Source: Streptomyces sp. XD-27 (lineage in GTDB: Bacteria; Actinomycetota; Actinomycetes; Streptomycetales; Streptomycetaceae). Taken from it: DNA of 64,000 nucleotides. This document shows, piece after piece, positions 62,648-64,000 of this stretch. The notes beneath the pieces were generated by a model, which was given only the letters and a program-made list of their open reading frames with translations, did no database searches and was not told the origin of the DNA. The position numbers and the translations under genes are program-made. The stretch spans positions 62,001 to 126,000 of the forward strand of contig NZ_CP130713.1 of the NCBI RefSeq assembly GCF_030553055.1. The letters are read 5' to 3'. Numbering within the stretch: the stretch's first letter is position 1; each line of letters opens with the position of its first letter.

Positions 62648-63226
62648 ATGGACTCAGGTGAGCGCACCAATGAACCAGCGGTAACCCGATGGACGCAGTC
62701 AACCATCCATCCCGACATGTGGGTCGATGCGGACGACGACCCGCGCGAGAGCGATGCCGATACCGTCGATGAACGCAGCGCGCTGCTCGACGGCCTGCGT
62801 CACTACCGCCTCACCCTGGAAATGAAATGCGCGGGCCTGGACGCCGAACAGATGGCTCGGCGCGCCGTACCACCGTCCACGATGTCCCTGCTTGGGCTGG
62901 TGCGGCACATGGCCGAGGATGAACGACACTTTCGCCGGATGGCCGGCGAAAACTCGCCCAGGATCTACCGCACCGGCGAAGACCGCGACGGCGACTGGAA
63001 CGGCGCGATCGCCGACCCGGCGGTCGTGGAGGACGCCTGGCGTCAGTGGCGGGCCGAGATGGAACTGACCGACCGGTTCATAGCCGGCTTCGGCGATCTC
63101 GGCATCCAACCCGGTGGGGACGTGCAGCTTCGCGCCGTCCTGGTGATGCAGATCGCGGAGTACGCGCGGCACTGCGGCCACGCCGACCTCCTGCGCGAAC
63201 GGATCGACGGCCGAGTAGGCCAATGA
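62648..63226 (+). CDS. DinB-family (DUF664) protein
   Basis: From ATG 62648 the 192-residue product shows ERSALLDGLRHYRLTLEMKCAGLDAEQM, STMSLLGLVRHMAEDERHFRRM (a metal His in HxxxxE-type context), then DAWRQWRAEMELTDRFI and AVLVMQIAEYARHCGHADLLRERIDG (the C-terminal helix with two His). This is the four-helix DinB/YfiT metalloprotein fold, used in thiol-dependent transferases (mycothiol in actinomycetes). The exact substrate is unknown. The N-terminal ~25 residues are extra. Confidence 0.85.
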   Translation: MDSGERTNEPAVTRWTQSTIHPDMWVDADDDPRESDADTVDERSALLDGLRHYRLTLEMKCAGLDAEQMARRAVPPSTMSLLGLVRHMAEDERHFRRMAGENSPRIYRTGEDRDGDWNGAIADPAVVEDAWRQWRAEMELTDRFIAGFGDLGIQPGGDVQLRAVLVMQIAEYARHCGHADLLRERIDGRVGQ

Positions 63227-63463
63227 TCACCGCGCCCCGACGCGCCGATCAAGATCACTCATAGAGCGAGGCGGTCAACAGAGCAGGTTTGGCCGCACCC
63301 TCAGCGCGACCTGGAGAAAGCTCAACAAGCCCCACCAGGGCACGTACGGTGACGCGTTTCGGAGGGCGTTAAGTCCCTTATCTCTCGGTTGGTGATCGCC
63401 CGTTCGTGGGATTGATCGCTGCGCGGGGCCTGCGGTGAACATGTGCATGCCGAGATGCGGGGC

Positions 63464-64000
63464 ATGGAACGAGAGCCGCATCCGAGCGACTTATCGGACG
63501 AGCAGTGGGCATTGATCGAGCCGATGATCACGGCGTGGAAGCAGGAGCGGGTGGCGCGGTCGGCGACCGGCGATCCCGGGACCTGCGATCTGAGGGAGAT
63601 CGTGAACGCGATCTTCTACCAGAACCGGACCGGCTGTCAGTGGCACTACCTGCCGCATGACCTCCTGCCTGGTCGGCGACCTTCTACTACTTCACCCGGT
63701 GGCGCGAGGACGGGCTCGACCAGCGCATTCAGGAACTGCTGCGCTGCCAGGTCCGGGAGAAGGCTCGCCGACGAGAGGACCCGTCCCTCGTGGCCATCGA
63801 CACCCAGTCCGTGCGAGCGGCCGCCGGAGTCCCGAAGACCATGACGGGACTGGACGCGAACAAGAAGACGCCGGGTCGCAAGCGCGGACTGGCCGTCGAC
63901 GTCCTCGGACTGATCATCGGGGTCGTCGTACTGGCCGCCTCGGCCCACGACAACGCCGCCGGCATCGCCCTGCTCGACCAAGCGGCTCAGCGGTGCGGCA
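63464..64000 (+). CDS. IS5-family transposase, frameshifted, runs off the right edge
   Basis: ATG 63464 reads [22 protein letters not shown], then [27 protein letters not shown]. The frame then breaks near 63665: the continuation [57 protein letters not shown] (with the first catalytic Asp) is one base out. Programmed frameshifting is known in the IS427 group of IS5, so this may be normal or a mutation. The rest of the core lies beyond 64000. Confidence 0.75.

Noticed and set aside
63464..64000. Simple pseudogene call for the right-edge transposase
   Set aside because: Not made, because programmed frameshifting is known in parts of the IS5 family and the end is outside the window; left as a frameshifted gene.

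Overview
The window is high-GC DNA with Streptomyces-type gene content: VanR/VanS/VanHAX close to the S. coelicolor type, an XRE/ImmA plus MAB_1171c-type gene set, GTG and TTG starts, and IS3/IS5/IS1380/IS701 debris. It reads as an accessory, mosaic part of an actinomycete chromosome (or a large linear plasmid). No rRNA, tRNA or CRISPR array was seen.

Layout. 1-1336: an ABC exporter running off the left edge. 2105-9857: a complete inducible glycopeptide-resistance cluster. vanH-vanA-vanX plus a fourth gene, a C39-like cysteine peptidase, lie on the minus strand as an overlapping operon. A dedicated murF is divergent to them. vanS/vanR and a vanY-type carboxypeptidase follow. Three copies of one promoter module sit in front of vanH, murF and vanY and are the likely VanR targets. 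VanH makes D-lactate, VanA makes D-Ala-D-Lac, VanX destroys D-Ala-D-Ala, VanY trims residual D-Ala termini and MurF would load the depsipeptide. 9838-10965 holds two decayed genes, an AAA ATPase and a second MurF. 11041-19393: ParB-like regulator, IS3 remnant, MHS transporter, XRE-ImmA fusion, MAB_1171c-type membrane protein, an SDR start cut off by IS debris, and a frameshifted SDR.

19733-30938: a compact nucleic-acid-processing island. It has RecD2-type helicase, SLOG/DUF2493-like and DUF6083-like genes joined by ATGA overlaps, an XRE regulator with a three-site operator, a Cys-rich protein, a winged-helix regulator with a palindromic operator, an SF1 helicase coupled to a Cas4/RecB-like Fe-S nuclease, and an unknown helical protein. 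This is the best candidate for an undescribed system. 30852-31864: an orphan AHH-nuclease toxin tip and SMI1-like immunity gene.

32229-38150: wreckage of an NRPS locus. It contains an NrdR / carrier-protein / condensation-domain chimera, a dead luciferase-like monooxygenase, a dead thioesterase, an intact MATE exporter, a condensation fragment and an IS1380 remnant. 38182-49000: small genes, a secreted peptidase, dienelactone hydrolase plus GlxA-type regulator, and three IS5-type elements, one of them dead.

49025-64000: an APH(6)-like kinase, an ArsR/monooxygenase pair, a CmtR-CDF metal-efflux pair, FAD monooxygenase, small secreted and lipoprotein genes, DEAD-box helicase, two hydrolases, a DinB protein and remnants of MarR, SRAP, Ku and IS701. 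It ends in a frameshifted IS5 transposase at the right edge. Several genes are broken by single-base indels in G/C runs, so either decay or assembly error must be kept in mind.
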